From Lactifluus volemus (taxonomy: Eukaryota; Basidiomycota; Agaricomycetes; Russulales; Russulaceae), in the NCBI GenBank assembly GCA_022376515.1, contig WTXI01000052.1, positions 124,001-188,000 of the forward strand: DNA of 64,000 nucleotides, given 5' to 3'. Positions 35,905-46,378 of this stretch are shown here, in pieces; the stretch's first letter is position 1; every line of letters begins with the position of its first letter. A program made the position numbers and the translations under genes. The notes beneath the pieces are model-generated. The model was not told where the DNA came from and did no database searches. It saw only the letters and a list, made by a program, of their open reading frames with translations.

Positions 35905-35942
35905 TCGCTCGAGCTCGGTCGAGCTCGACCGAGCTCGAGCGA
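35905..35942. repeat. 38-bp perfect palindrome
   Basis: Self-complementary sequence built from GAGCTCG blocks near the right end of the probable TIR element. A shorter 14-bp GAGCTC palindrome occupies the matching subterminal place in the 197-bp relative at about 39603. It could form a cruciform or be a subterminal protein-binding site. Confidence 0.8.
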
Positions 35943-36059
35943 GTTCAAAAAAGTTTCATGCAGGTTTCCTGATGTTCTTCGTAAAGTGCCAGATCTATTT
36001 GTGCTGTATGGACCCCTGCTGCCTACTAACTGAAGTTACTGAACCTCACTTCCTCCAAC

Positions 36060-37262
36060 CTAAATGGAGGGTTCAAGTTACATCACAGTCCCATCATCGA
36101 TGGTCCGTCGTTTCCTTCTTCCATTCGTCATCCAATCTCAGCCTCCACTTCTTTCAGAGGCACGCGACAACCCGGATTTATTGGGTGAAGATTATCCATC
36201 AATAGACAAGGACATTCCGGTCGGAGACGTGTTCACCAGCTGCAACTGGGTTTTACGTGACAGGTGCTATCAAATCTTAATAATTGCTTTCCCGTGTCAT
36301 GTCGATTGACATGCATAACAAAGCCCCGAAATCAGCAATAAAGCGTGTGTTTCTCATAACAGACAACGATAACCCCCTAGCGAGCTCACACAATTCACGA
36401 CTCGTAACTTCCACGCGAACTAAATTCACGGTAGGTGGAAGGTCTTGCCCCATGTATTATCTCCTAAGGCTAAGGTCCCTTTCCAAGATCTGTCGCAGGC
36501 TGGTGTGACGATCGAACCCTTCTTCATCACTACAGACGACAAGCCACTCATCCAACATAAAATTTGCTCTGTACGTGCTCCTATTTCTTGTTCTTGCGGG
36601 CCCTTCCTGAACATTCCACTGCAGAGTGTCCTGGTCGCGAGTACCTCGTCCGATGAAGACTCTCCATCTCACGCATTGATGACCTGCTCGAACAGATAAG
36701 GTTCCACAAGGCCGCAAAACGAGCTCTCTTTAGTATCCCCTTCGGGTTTGCAACGCGATTTATCATTGGTATCAAGGGCTATGGACTCATTACCGAGAGA
36801 AAAAGGGTTATTACAAGTACTTTGCGGATCTTGGGGACAAAATGGAGGTTGTAGAAAGTCATACAACGTATGTGGACGAGGTGCGAGCTCACTTGTATGC
36901 TGTGCGGTCATTCTTATGCTAACTATGGCCCTCCAGGAGCGAGAGGCGGAGGTCGAAAAGAACAGCGTACTTTTCGGCATGACATTGGGTGCGACAGCCC
37001 TGGATGAGGACACCCAAGAGCATGGCTTTGGCACCCGTTCCGTGGGTCCCGGTTCGCGTGTATGCGCGATCCATCCTTGCTTGTCCTTCCAGTTTTTAAC
37101 CTTCACACTTTTCTTAGGTATTCTACACGGCGGACGAAGTCCGTTCTTTTCGCACCCTCGACCTTGAACCCGGTATCAAACTCCTGGGTTTCAAGGACAG
37201 TTCTGAGTTTGCCTTCGAAGATAATGTTCGACACTCGTCCTTCATCTACCCTGACGACTCAA
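36060..37262 (+). pseudogene. Ku70 (XRCC6) gene fragment, truncated at both ends
   Basis: Ku70 is the DNA-end-binding partner of Ku80 in non-homologous end joining. Family blocks appear in order, in exons separated by short introns: SEARDNPDLL, IPVGDVFTSCNWVLRD, AIKRVFLITDNDNP, DLSQAGVTIEPFFITTDD, FHKAAKRALFSIPF, IGIKGYGLITERKR, MEVVESHTTYVDE, EVEKNSVLFGMTLGAT, GFGTRSVGPGSRV, YTADEVRSFRTLDLEPGI, KLLGFKDSSEFAFEDNVRHS and FIYPDD. The first part of the von Willebrand-like domain and everything after YPDD (rest of the beta-barrel, C-terminal arm and SAP domain) are absent. The left edge adjoins the TIR element; the right edge falls at the M2 upstream region near a GTCACGTGA site. Retained introns mean it was copied as DNA, not from mRNA. 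An intact Ku70 gene is expected elsewhere in the genome. Confidence 0.85.
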
Positions 37263-37267
37263 TGTGT

Positions 37268-37273
37268 CACGTG
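37268..37273. promoter_or_regulatory. CACGTG E-box upstream of M2
   Basis: Equivalent to the M1 site, 293 bp before the M2 ATG. It lies exactly at the junction between the Ku70 fragment and the transporter upstream region. Confidence 0.45.
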
Positions 37274-37565
37274 ATAGGGGTAGCATGGATATACAGTGGA
37301 GTAAGAGGTTAAAAGTCGGGATTCTTCAGCCTAATCCGCTCACGAATTTCTCATCGGAATGCACCCCCAGATCAACATCCAATTAATTGAGGACAACGTT
37401 CCAACAGCCAATGATCGAAGACAATTCGCCCAGAAATGGCTGGAAGGTATAAAAAAGGCAAAAGATGACAAGATACCGAGGTTACTCAAAGAAGGAGATC
37501 AAGTATGGTACGGATACATAAAGTAGAGGAGCTGATATTCCCAAGTAATTTACTTTTTACCCACA

Positions 37566-39303
37566 ATGACTCGCAACGGTGATGTTCCTCCCATAGATGA
37601 GGAGACTCCCCTCCTCAAGAAGCCACCAACCCCTGTACCTTGGGCTCAAGTCTGGATTCTGCTTTTTATCCACTCGACAGTGGCCTTCACATTACATGTC
37701 ATAGATCCGTTCACACCAGAGGCATGACATTTTCTATTCAACTCGATCAAGTTCGTTTTCTCACCCCAATATCTCTAGTTCGTTCGCAATGTTGGGATCA
37801 CCAATGGTGATGAATCTCGCGTGGGATATTATGTTGGCTTGATGGTCAGATTCATTGTCAATCTCTCCACCTGTCTGCCCATGTCATTTTCTAGCAAACT
37901 ATATACTATGCCACTCATGCTCTGACCATCTTACACTGGAGCAGGCTCTCCGATGTTGTTGGTCGTAAGCCGATCATCCTGATAGGTCTCTTCGGCCTCT
38001 CTTTGTCTATGTATTCGTTCGGGCTCTCGACCACTTATTGGGGCGCTATTCTTAGGTATGTATTTGTTAATTTCATGCCGCCCAATTCTAATGTATCCCA
38101 GCCGATGTCTCCATGGGTCTCTGAATGCCAACTCTGGTGTCATCAAAAGCATCGCAGTGGAGATCACCGACTCCACAAGTCTCCCACACGTTTTTGCGTA
38201 CATGCCTGCCGCATGGTCCACGGGTAGTACAGTTGGGTGAATGTGGCCCGCTCCTGATGTGTCACCTTCACTAACGTAAACTTGTATAGCCAGCTGATTG
38301 GAGGCTTACTCTCACGTCCCGCAGATCGCTTCCCTAACACTTTTGGAAATTCTCAGTTCCTGATGAAGTACCCGTACTTCCTTGCATGCGCAGTTCCTGC
38401 CACATTTTCGGCGCTGGTGTGGGTCATGAATTACGCCTTTTTGCGGGAGGTAGGCGTGAACGCCATTCTATTCCACTCAGGCCTACAGTTTACCATTTCC
38501 AGACCGTTCCCTCTCCGGCACCTCTTCGCCGGCTTCTGAAGAAACAAATGCGACCCTTGTCTGCTGAGATACCTGAATCAGATGTCGCCGAGAGGCCATA
38601 TCCTCTTCGTCGGTTGATGACGCGGAGGGTAGTAGTGCTGGCTGTGATCAACTATGGGACTCTTTCCCTAGTTGAGGTTTCTTATGTCGCGATCCAGCCT
38701 CTATTCTTCAGCACGCCTGTCAATAGAGGTGGCCTCGGGCTGGATCCACCAGCAATTGGGAAGATTCTTGCTTGCTTCGGGATACTCAATAGTATCTTTC
38801 AGTTTACTTGCTTCTCGCGCGCTAACGCTCTGTGGGGTACAAAGCGAGTTTTTATCGGCGGGCTGCTCTGTGCGATCCCAGTCTACGTGCTCTTTCCCGT
38901 GATGAATGTCTTGGCCCGTGCTTACGGCGTCGGCCAGACTGTGTACTCAACTATTGCCCTTCAAGTCATTTTTGGTTGTGGTTTATCCTTGTGCCATGGT
39001 ATATTGTCATTACCACTAGTCATCGAGTGGCACTGAACTAATGTGGTTCTTATAGGGTGTATCAACATTTATATATCTGCTGCATCTCCCAACCATGCAT
39101 CTTTGGGCGCGACGAATGGGCTTGCCCAACTCGTCATGTCGATCATGCGTACGATTGGCCCAGCAATCTCTACTTCTCTCTTCTCTCTATCAGTAGCGGA
39201 AGGATATTTAGGTGGTGGACTTGTATATACCGTGTTCATTTCCATATCGTTACTTGTAGTTGCCTTTGGAACCACTCTTCCACGGCAAGTGTGGCAATCA
39301 TAG
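37566..39303 (+). CDS. M2: major facilitator superfamily transporter, array copy 2
   Basis: Same seven-exon structure as M1, about 473 residues. Exon 1 is 37566-37721, followed by the GC-AG first intron (GAG|GCATGA). Against M1, six leader residues after DEETPLL are missing. Motif A (SRLSDVVGRKP) and the downstream helices are preserved. The end is TLPRQVWQS. All splice sites and frames are intact, so it is likely functional or only recently duplicated; very close to M1 in sequence. It lies downstream of the Ku70 fragment and is followed by P3. Confidence 0.88.
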
Positions 39304-39439
39304 CGTTGCCAAATTCACAGATTGTCGCCGTATATTTCCCAAAAATGTACATGAATGATTGGCTTAAGAGAAGCAAGCAACACATCGGCAGGGTCAACAC
39401 GAAGTAAAGTAACAGAACTTAATAGTCTTGGCACCAGAC

Positions 39440-40300
39440 GTTCTATGACCTTGGAGTTCTTCTGAGATCTGAACGATCTCCCCTGGCCCGGGGTATCACC
39501 CACCGTGACCTTCGACTTTGACCCGAATGATTCCGAGCGAGCGTGCGCAGCGGGCACAGCTGGTCCTGGTAGGTTCTGCATCAGGAAACTAAACTTTTTT
39601 GGACGAGCTCGAGCTCGGCCAAAAAGGGCAAAAAGCAAAAGTAATCTCAAATTACCCCAAAAGTTGCTTTCTACTATTTTCAAAATGTAAAAAACGCTAA
39701 AAAAACAGTGATTTTACAGGCATTCCATAGCAACAAATAAACTGAACTTTTTTCACTTTTGTGCATTTACTGATGTCACTGGTATATTGCCAGTGCACTG
39801 GCCAGCTGCGCGACCTCAGGCTGGACCTGCTAGGTGGTGGAGTAGCTCCAGCACGTGTAAGCTCACCGCACCTGGTCACTCACTCGGGCCTCAATGGCTC
39901 TGGCTCGGCGGCGTCCAGCAGCGAGGGGGTAAGTACGCAACTACCGGCGGGAGTGACTCGGATGCAGTGCGGGACACGTGCATCCTCCGCATGCATATCC
40001 CGTTCCCCCCTTCGCGCTGTCACCTCAACCTCTTTACCTCTACTTACCACGCCATGCCGACACCGCCGCAGCCACCACCGCCCACCTCGTCGTCATCGTC
40101 GTCATCGTCACCATTGCCATCGCGCTCACGTCAGCCCAATGGGGACGCCGAGAAGTTGTCGCCGCAATCGTCACCATTTCCATCGCCATCGACATCGCGC
40201 TCGTGTCAGCCGGAAGGTACCGCCGAGTCCCCAATCTGACTTTTCGCGACAGCCGTATCTTTATATGGTCGCGATACATCTGCCCAGTCAAGGGATTTTT
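39440..40300 (+). pseudogene. P3: truncated, interrupted copy of the proline-rich gene
   Basis: Begins at the same CTATGACCTTGGAGTT join seen in P2 and P4 but has a further deletion at its start. It keeps ERACAAGTAGPG, the RDLRLDLLGG region, the GGTAAGT donor and the RQPNG/SPQSSPFPSP tail. It is interrupted by the 197-bp inverted-repeat insertion at 39579-39775. It ends abruptly after the string ACAGCCGTATCTTTATATGG; the same string restarts at about 45447 beyond glucosidase II alpha. Non-functional. Confidence 0.75.
39579..39775. mobile_element. Short inverted-repeat insertion (MITE-like), 197 bp
   Basis: Ends CATCAGGAAAC and GTGCATTTACTGATG, sharing an inverted CATCAG-x-AAA core. It interrupts P3 between GGTCCTGGTAGGTTCTG and CTGGTATATTGCC; P1 and P2 are continuous at this point. 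Both ends match the ends of the 33883-35974 element in reverse order, so it is best read as an internally deleted relative. Flanking TTCTG and TCACTG may be a decayed target duplication. Confidence 0.65.
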
Positions 40301-41067
40301 TTCACGCTGTTGAATGTAAATGCATGCGATCATGGTCATCAAACGAAATGTGAGCACGGTTCATATGTTTTAACACCACGACTGGGGATGAGTATAAACG
40401 TACTGTTCTGACTTGGAGTTGGTGTTCCTGAGACATCTACGTCCATGTGTGACGTCGCTCCCAAACTTGTGGGCGCGATATCTTCTCTCTGATATTTCTC
40501 ACCTATTGCGTGCCTGTCGTGTAGCTATGCCAACGCTAACCTCTCTTTCGTACAGCAAAGGGTCGTAGATTGTCTAATATCTTTGGGTGATGTTGACCTA
40601 CAAGCTCACCTGCAACGCCTGCACCTTCAATTATGACACATGATCATACCTCCCCAGCTTCAGCGAAATGCTCCCATCCAAGTCGCTCACCCTCGTTTGT
40701 GAGCCCTTCTTTTCCTGCGTTTGTTCAGATTGAGCCCTAGGTTGTGTTCGTCACATGTCGAGGCGATGCCGCAGACCCGAGGTCTGAACGTCAGATAAGA
40801 TATCATATCATACTTGGAAATTATTGCACATTATACTCCAAGTCAACAGCGCCGCATATCAAGAGGTCTATCTACAACAACACGCCGGACTCACACCGCA
40901 CAAGAAGGTTATCGCATTGGGTTGTCCACCACCGACACGGAGTAGCCTCATCTACTACATCTATATTGTCTAGGATTGAATTTTGTCGCAAATGTTATCC
41001 CGACGTGCGTGATCTTGAGGTACCTACTGTAATCACTGAGGGACAGATAGAAACGTGAGAGACCGCC
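40301..41067. other. Unassigned DNA between P3 and the LINE fragment
   Basis: No recognisable gene. An open frame of about 104 codons (40744-41058) has no family resemblance I can name. It may be the decayed 5' part of the LINE or unrelated inserted DNA. Confidence 0.4.
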
Positions 41068-41950
41068 ATGACCACGCCGATCCATGCAGAGCCATATGTG
41101 ACATGGCCGCAAGCATTCTGCACACCCACGACTCCACGAGGCAACCTCACTGTCGCTCCGCTGGATGCCAGGCGCAGCAAGCTTCCAGCCCCTCAAATGC
41201 CTCCAAACACTAGCAGTGGAGGCAGCAATGGCTGCCCCCCCAGACCTGAACATCGCAGCGCCCTCCATCGATGCCCTCCGTGTCTCCTCGCGCCAGCAAG
41301 CCATCCGGGAGTGGGAGCAGGTATGGCTGGATGATCCCCGCAGGAACCCTGCGTACTGAGCCTTGCACCACCACCCCTCGGGTGCACCCCCAGACTTCAT
41401 GATGGGAATTGCCAAAGCGCCCCGGCAGTGTTCTGTACTGCCATCAGACTCCTTACTGAACACATGTTTACAGGGGAATATAGTGCCCATCACCGCCCGC
41501 ATGCCCCCGACCCACATGGCTGCCAGTGTGGCAGAGTTGCCCTGCAGACCCCTTCCCATGTCATCTTCCAGACTCTTCCACTGTGTCCTATTCCAAGATG
41601 CATGCAACCAACACCTCCACAATGCAGACCAATACTTATCCCCCTTCATACGTTTTGGCACCAAGGAAGGTGGAGAAGCCTTTGCCAAGTTCATTGAAGA
41701 CTCACAAGCCTGTATCAGGCTGCGGAGACAAGACCCAACCCTGAGGACCATGGCTAGCCACATTGGGCGGATGCCCAAGCCCCACACACACCACCCCCTC
41801 CTAACCACCTCGCCTAATTTCCATATTAAATACACACTACACACACACCTTCATACCTAGATTATTGTTCTTTGCAGTGACAGTTGAGTGCATCTTTGTT
41901 GGCAGTAAACATCTTGCACTTTATAAATGCAGATTTTAAAAAAAAAAAAT
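41068..41950 (+). mobile_element. 3' fragment of a non-LTR retrotransposon (LINE) with poly-A tail
   Basis: Frames on the plus strand carry the typical C-terminal end of fungal LINE polyproteins. These include RQQAIREWEQVWLDDPRRNP, TEHMFTGEYSAHH, the zinc-knuckle-like CQCGRVALQTPSHVIF, and FGTKEGGEAFAKFIEDSQAC. An in-frame TGA after RNPAY stands where Arg (CGA) is expected, and two frame changes occur, so it is dead. A run of A with one T, about 41937-41950, fits a LINE poly-A tail. The 5' part (endonuclease and most of the reverse transcriptase) is absent, as in 5'-truncated insertions. The left boundary is a guess. Confidence 0.7.
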
Positions 41951-42036
41951 AGAAATGTGAGAATACATGACGGGTAGACGGGCCGGTGTAGCCGTCGTTA
42001 ATTGAGCTGTAGCCGTAACACAGGACACAAGCAACA

Positions 42037-45000
42037 ATGAAGGTGCTCCTCTCAGTACTCTCATTATCCCTTCTCTTGCTCCTATTAATACCTTCTTCCC
42101 CTGGCCTTCAAGGCTGGTGTTCTCAAAGCCTGCTCTCAATCCGGTTTTTGTCGTCGTGGACGCGCTCTTGCCGATCGCGCAAAGAACAATGCTACTACCT
42201 GGCATTCTCCTTACTCCGTAGACTCAAAGTCACTATCCCTCGCGTCTGACAGGGCATTCCTCACCGCTGCCGTCAAGTCGGAGGTTTACCCTGACATCAA
42301 ATTCAGCCTCGAAGTCCGCGTACACGATGATGGCGTTGTTCGCGTGCGCATGGATGAAGTCGATGGCTTGAAGAAGCGCTATGACGAGGCTTCCAAGTGG
42401 GCGTTGGCTGCCGAGCCTTCCATCAGTACCCACATCCGATGGAAAGTAGACTCATCTGCGGCACGTGCGGTCTTTGGACAGAATGCAGAGCATGAAGTTG
42501 TAGTGGAATTCAAGCCCCTACGTGTCGTTCTCAACAAGGACGGAAGGGAACAGGTGGTCGTCAACGGGCGTGGCTTGCTGCACATGGAACATTTCAGAAA
42601 CAAGGCCGTCGAGGAACCTGAGAAGGAGTCTTCAGAAGAGAGCTCCGAAGTACAGGAAGTGTTCAAGGTCACCAACCCGAATGGTTGGTTTGAAGGCGAC
42701 TCTGAGGATGCTTATTGGGAGGAAACCTTTGGTTCGTGGGCAGATAGCAAACCCAAAGGTATGCCTTGAAACCGTCTGTCTTCAATAGTAGCCATCAGGT
42801 CCGGAGTCCTTGTCGCTCGATATCGACTTTCCCCGCCACGGCCACGTCTACGGTATCCCTCAGCATGCTACGTCTCTCGATCTCCCGACCACTACCGGCG
42901 AAAATCCCTTCTTTAGCGAGCCTTATCGTTTCTATAACGCTGACGTCTATGAGTACCTCGCCTCTGCGACTACCTCCCTTTATGGCTCAGTCCCGGTGAT
43001 GCATGCGCACTCTGCAGACTCAACCGTTGCTATCTTCAATGCCGTCGGCTCTGAGACCTGGATTGATGTCGAGCACCCAACGGCGCAATCGACCCACACG
43101 CAGTGGATCTCTGAATCAGGAATCCTCGATCTCTTTATCCTTCCCGGCCCTTCTTCCACAGATGTATTCCGCCAGTATAGCGGTCTTACTGGTGCGGCAC
43201 CGCTACCGGCGCATTGGGCGCTGGGTTATCACCAATGCCGCTGGAATTATGTTAGCTCTGATGACATCCGCGGTGTGCAGAAGCGCTTCGACGAGGAAGA
43301 CATGCCTTTCGATGTCCTTTGGCTAGACATTGAGTATGCGAAGGATCACCAATATATGATTTGGAACCCGATAACTTTCCCGGACCCAGTGGAGATGATC
43401 AAGGACGTTGCTGCCCTGGGCCGTAAGGTCAGCCATTCCATTTTTTGACCAACGTGAGCTTTCTAACATGCCTTTTCCTCAGATGGTCGTTATTGTGGAT
43501 CCACACCTGAAGCGTGTGGATGATTACCCCGTCTATAAGCAAGCGAAAAAACTCGACATCCTTGTGAAACAGAAGAATGGGAAGGACGACTATGAGGGAC
43601 GGTGCTGGCCAGGTAGCAGCTCTTGGGTTGACTTCTTCAACCCTGCCAGTTGGGACTTTTGGAAATCTCTTTTCAGAACGAAGAAAGGTTATTTTTCCAA
43701 GTGGTCATGGACTGAGAGCACAGAGGATATTCACATTTGGAACGACATGAATGAGGTGCGTTCTATGTCCAATGTTCCCAGTCCTGCCGTGGTGGTGACC
43801 GTCTCAACCCCACCCAGCCTTCCGTCTTCGGCGGCCCTGAGACTACTATGCCTAAGGACCTGATTCATTATGGTGGATGGGAGCACCGCGACGTCCATAA
43901 TATCTACGGGATGTCCCTCCCAAAGATCACCTCTGAAGGCCTCATCGCTCGGGGTAAGACGCCCAAGCGACCGTTCGTGCTTACACGTTCCTTTTTTGCA
44001 GGCTCTCAGCGTTACGGGGCTATGTGGACCGGCGACAACCTCGGCACCTGGGACCACATGGCCGTCGGCATCAAGATGGTCCTCTCGAACGGCATCGCGG
44101 GCATGCCCTTTGCCGGGTGTAAGCATTTCTCCTAACTCTTACCACCCCCCTTCTATCCGATCGTGCTGACGACAAAAACAAACAAACGTTAGCCGACGTT
44201 GGCGGCTTCTTTGGGGATCCCGAGCCGGATATGCTCATTCGCTGGTATTGGGTCGGTGCTTTCTCACCTTTCTTCCGCGCGCACGCGCACCATCAGACCA
44301 AGCGCCGGGAACCGTATCTCCTCGACGAGCCTCACAAGAGCACGGTGCGCAGTATACTGCGCTTACGCTATTCGCTCCTACCTGTTTGGTATACTGCGTT
44401 CCATGAGACCAGTGTGACCGGTCTTCCTCTCCTACGGTATGGGTCTTTACCCGGCTAATGCTTTCTTACTCACGCATTTTCTGGGCTTATAGTCCTCACT
44501 ACGTGATGTTCCCTCAAGATGAAGCAGGCTTCTCTATCGACGACCAGTTTTATGTCGGCAGCTCCGGTCTGCTCGCCAAGCCTGTCACGCGTCCAGGGGT
44601 GACCGAAGAGACCGTCTATCTCCCCGAGGATAAGGTGAAATAGTTTTATTACATGGTTTTTTTTCATCAATATATCCTCCTTTGCTTACCACACTGTACG
44701 AATAAGATATACTATGACTACTTTACGTATCACACGTATCGCGGCTCCGCCAAGGGCAAGCACGTAGTCGTTCCAGCAGCCCTACATCAGCTGCCCCTGC
44801 TCGTGCGTGGCGGATCCATCATTCCGACGCGTGAACGCCCGCGACGAGCGTCCTCGCTCATGCACCGCGACCCGTTCACTCTTCGCATCGCGCTCGACAG
44901 CTCACTAACCGCGCAAGGAGAGCTCTACCTCGACGATGGCACGACGTACGCGTACAATCGAGGCCACCTCACCTGGCGCGGTCTCTCCGTAGACATGATC

Positions 45001-45378
45001 TCAAATGGCGCAGAGTTGCGCTTAACAAATACGGATTTGGCCCTCGCCACCTCACGCTCCGCGGTTCAGGGCAACCCTCACCACCATCAGAACAATGGCG
45101 GACTCTCTGAGTTCCGGTCGGACAACCCGTTCCAGACCTCCATCGTGTCCGTCCGCGTTGAACGGGTCATCATTCTTGGGCTTCCAGGTAAGCCCAGGCG
45201 CGTCGCTGTCGAGGGCAACGCTGGTGGTAGTGGCGGTAGTGGCGGTGATTTGGATTGGGTGTTCGGGCCAGGTGTGGCGGCGGTGCAAGGCAGTGGGGAT
45301 GGTGTGGCAAGCGTGTTGGCGATCAAGGATCCGGGCCTGGGCATCGCTACTGATTGGGCCATTCGAATTACACTCTAG
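42037..45378 (+). CDS. GLS2: Glucosidase II alpha subunit (GH31), endoplasmic reticulum
   Basis: Trims the two inner glucoses from N-glycans in the ER during glycoprotein quality control. The ATG at 42037 opens a signal peptide ([20 protein letters not shown]) followed by [16 protein letters not shown]. One extra G near 42103 breaks the frame between these two parts. A 70-nt intron would also restore it but would delete the signal peptide, which is unlikely for this enzyme. Later exons join cleanly, with introns at about 42762-42801, 43429-43482, 43757-43818, 44120-44192, 44435-44492 and 44636-44708. GH31 hallmarks: [28 protein letters not shown], the nucleophile region [30 protein letters not shown], and [13 protein letters not shown]. 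Acid and Gly-rich C-terminal region ends WAIRITL. Full length, about 960 residues. It lies inside inserted DNA that splits P3. Confidence 0.93.
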
Positions 45379-46378
45379 GTTGTTGCGCCCACCACATAGA
45401 CAATGGATGTCTTGTGTATAAATACCTAGTGCTACCCCACCTGCCGTATCTTTATATGGTTGCGATGCCTCCCGGATATCTGCCCAGCCAGGTGGATCCG
45501 TCTCGACCGATGCAGATGCAGCCTGCCTACGTCACACCTCACCAACACACTGTCACCACTGTAGTGAATTTGACTATCGGATCGACATAGTACCTTACTT
45601 TTTATCGCTTACTTGTTTATAACATCTTTTTGTTTTTCCGAGATGAGATACCTGCCATCGATCGCCAATGAGATAAACGAGACAGCGGACACCTCATATG
45701 ATCTGAACAAGCAGGACGAATTCGAGTTGATCTAATGTGAGTTTCCAGGCTGAAATCCAGAAGAACAGTTGCAATGAAAATGAAAGAGAGTTGAATAGGA
45801 AGCAACCAGAAACTTTTATTCATAACCGTAGTCGACGTGTGCCAGGCGTCATAACTCTGGTTGTGATTTTCGCGTACTGTTACTCACAAAAATCAGGCCA
45901 GAAATCTTTACACTAGGCCTACCTGACTAAAGTTAGAACAGACAAGACCAGTGGCACTGTACGTGCTGAACCGCCTTCCCAATGGAAGGGAAAAGGCAGA
46001 AATACAGTACAATCACCAGTGACAAGTGCACAGCAAGAGACGACACAAATGAATTGGTCATTGAGCCAGGAGCCGATATGTCATTATGTTATTAATAAAA
46101 ACTTCACGTGACAGGGATCAATTGAATGGGATTGACGAACATGCAAACGAACCATGACAGTATGAGGTAAAAACGAGGTAAACGTTCCAACAGCCAATGA
46201 TCGACTCTGAGAACTTGCGGAAGCAACACCATTCGCCCAGAAATGGTTGAAAGGTATACAAAAGGCAAAAGATGACAAGATGCCGAGGTTACTCAAAGAG
46301 TAGTATGGTGATGTACAAGGATACATAAAGTAGAGGAACTGATCTCCTCAGGTAAGTAATTTACTTTTTTTGCCCACA
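45379..46378. other. P-gene tail fragment and M3 upstream spacer
   Basis: From about 45445 to 45545 the sequence repeats the last part of the proline-rich gene (CCGTATCTTTATATGG, then PMQMQPAYVTP). After that it follows the duplicated spacer seen after P1 and P2. CACGTG lies at 46105-46110. There is no separate gene. Confidence 0.65.
46105..46110. promoter_or_regulatory. CACGTG E-box upstream of M3
   Basis: Equivalent to the M1 site, in the context TTCACGTGACAGGGA, 269-274 bp before the M3 ATG. Confidence 0.45.

Larger units (their letters stand above)
33883..35974. mobile_element. Probable terminal-inverted-repeat element, about 2.1 kb
   Basis: The left end begins CATCAGTAAATG and the right end finishes ...GTTTCCTGATG, so the outer CATCAG is inverted at the two ends. 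The same two subterminal sequences bound a 197-bp segment at 39579-39775 in opposite orientation (starting CATCAGGAAACTAAAC and ending CATTTACTGATG). There the insertion is visible because it interrupts P3. AT-rich ends with repeated ACTTTTT/AAAAAGT strings flank a GC-rich core that contains a minisatellite. No transposase frame was recognised, so it is probably non-autonomous. A clean target-site duplication was not found, and the element class is unknown. Confidence 0.6.

Noticed and set aside
40948..41844. 298-codon minus-strand open frame
   Set aside because: It is antisense to the LINE 3' fragment, whose plus-strand frames show real retrotransposon motifs; the minus-strand translation has none.
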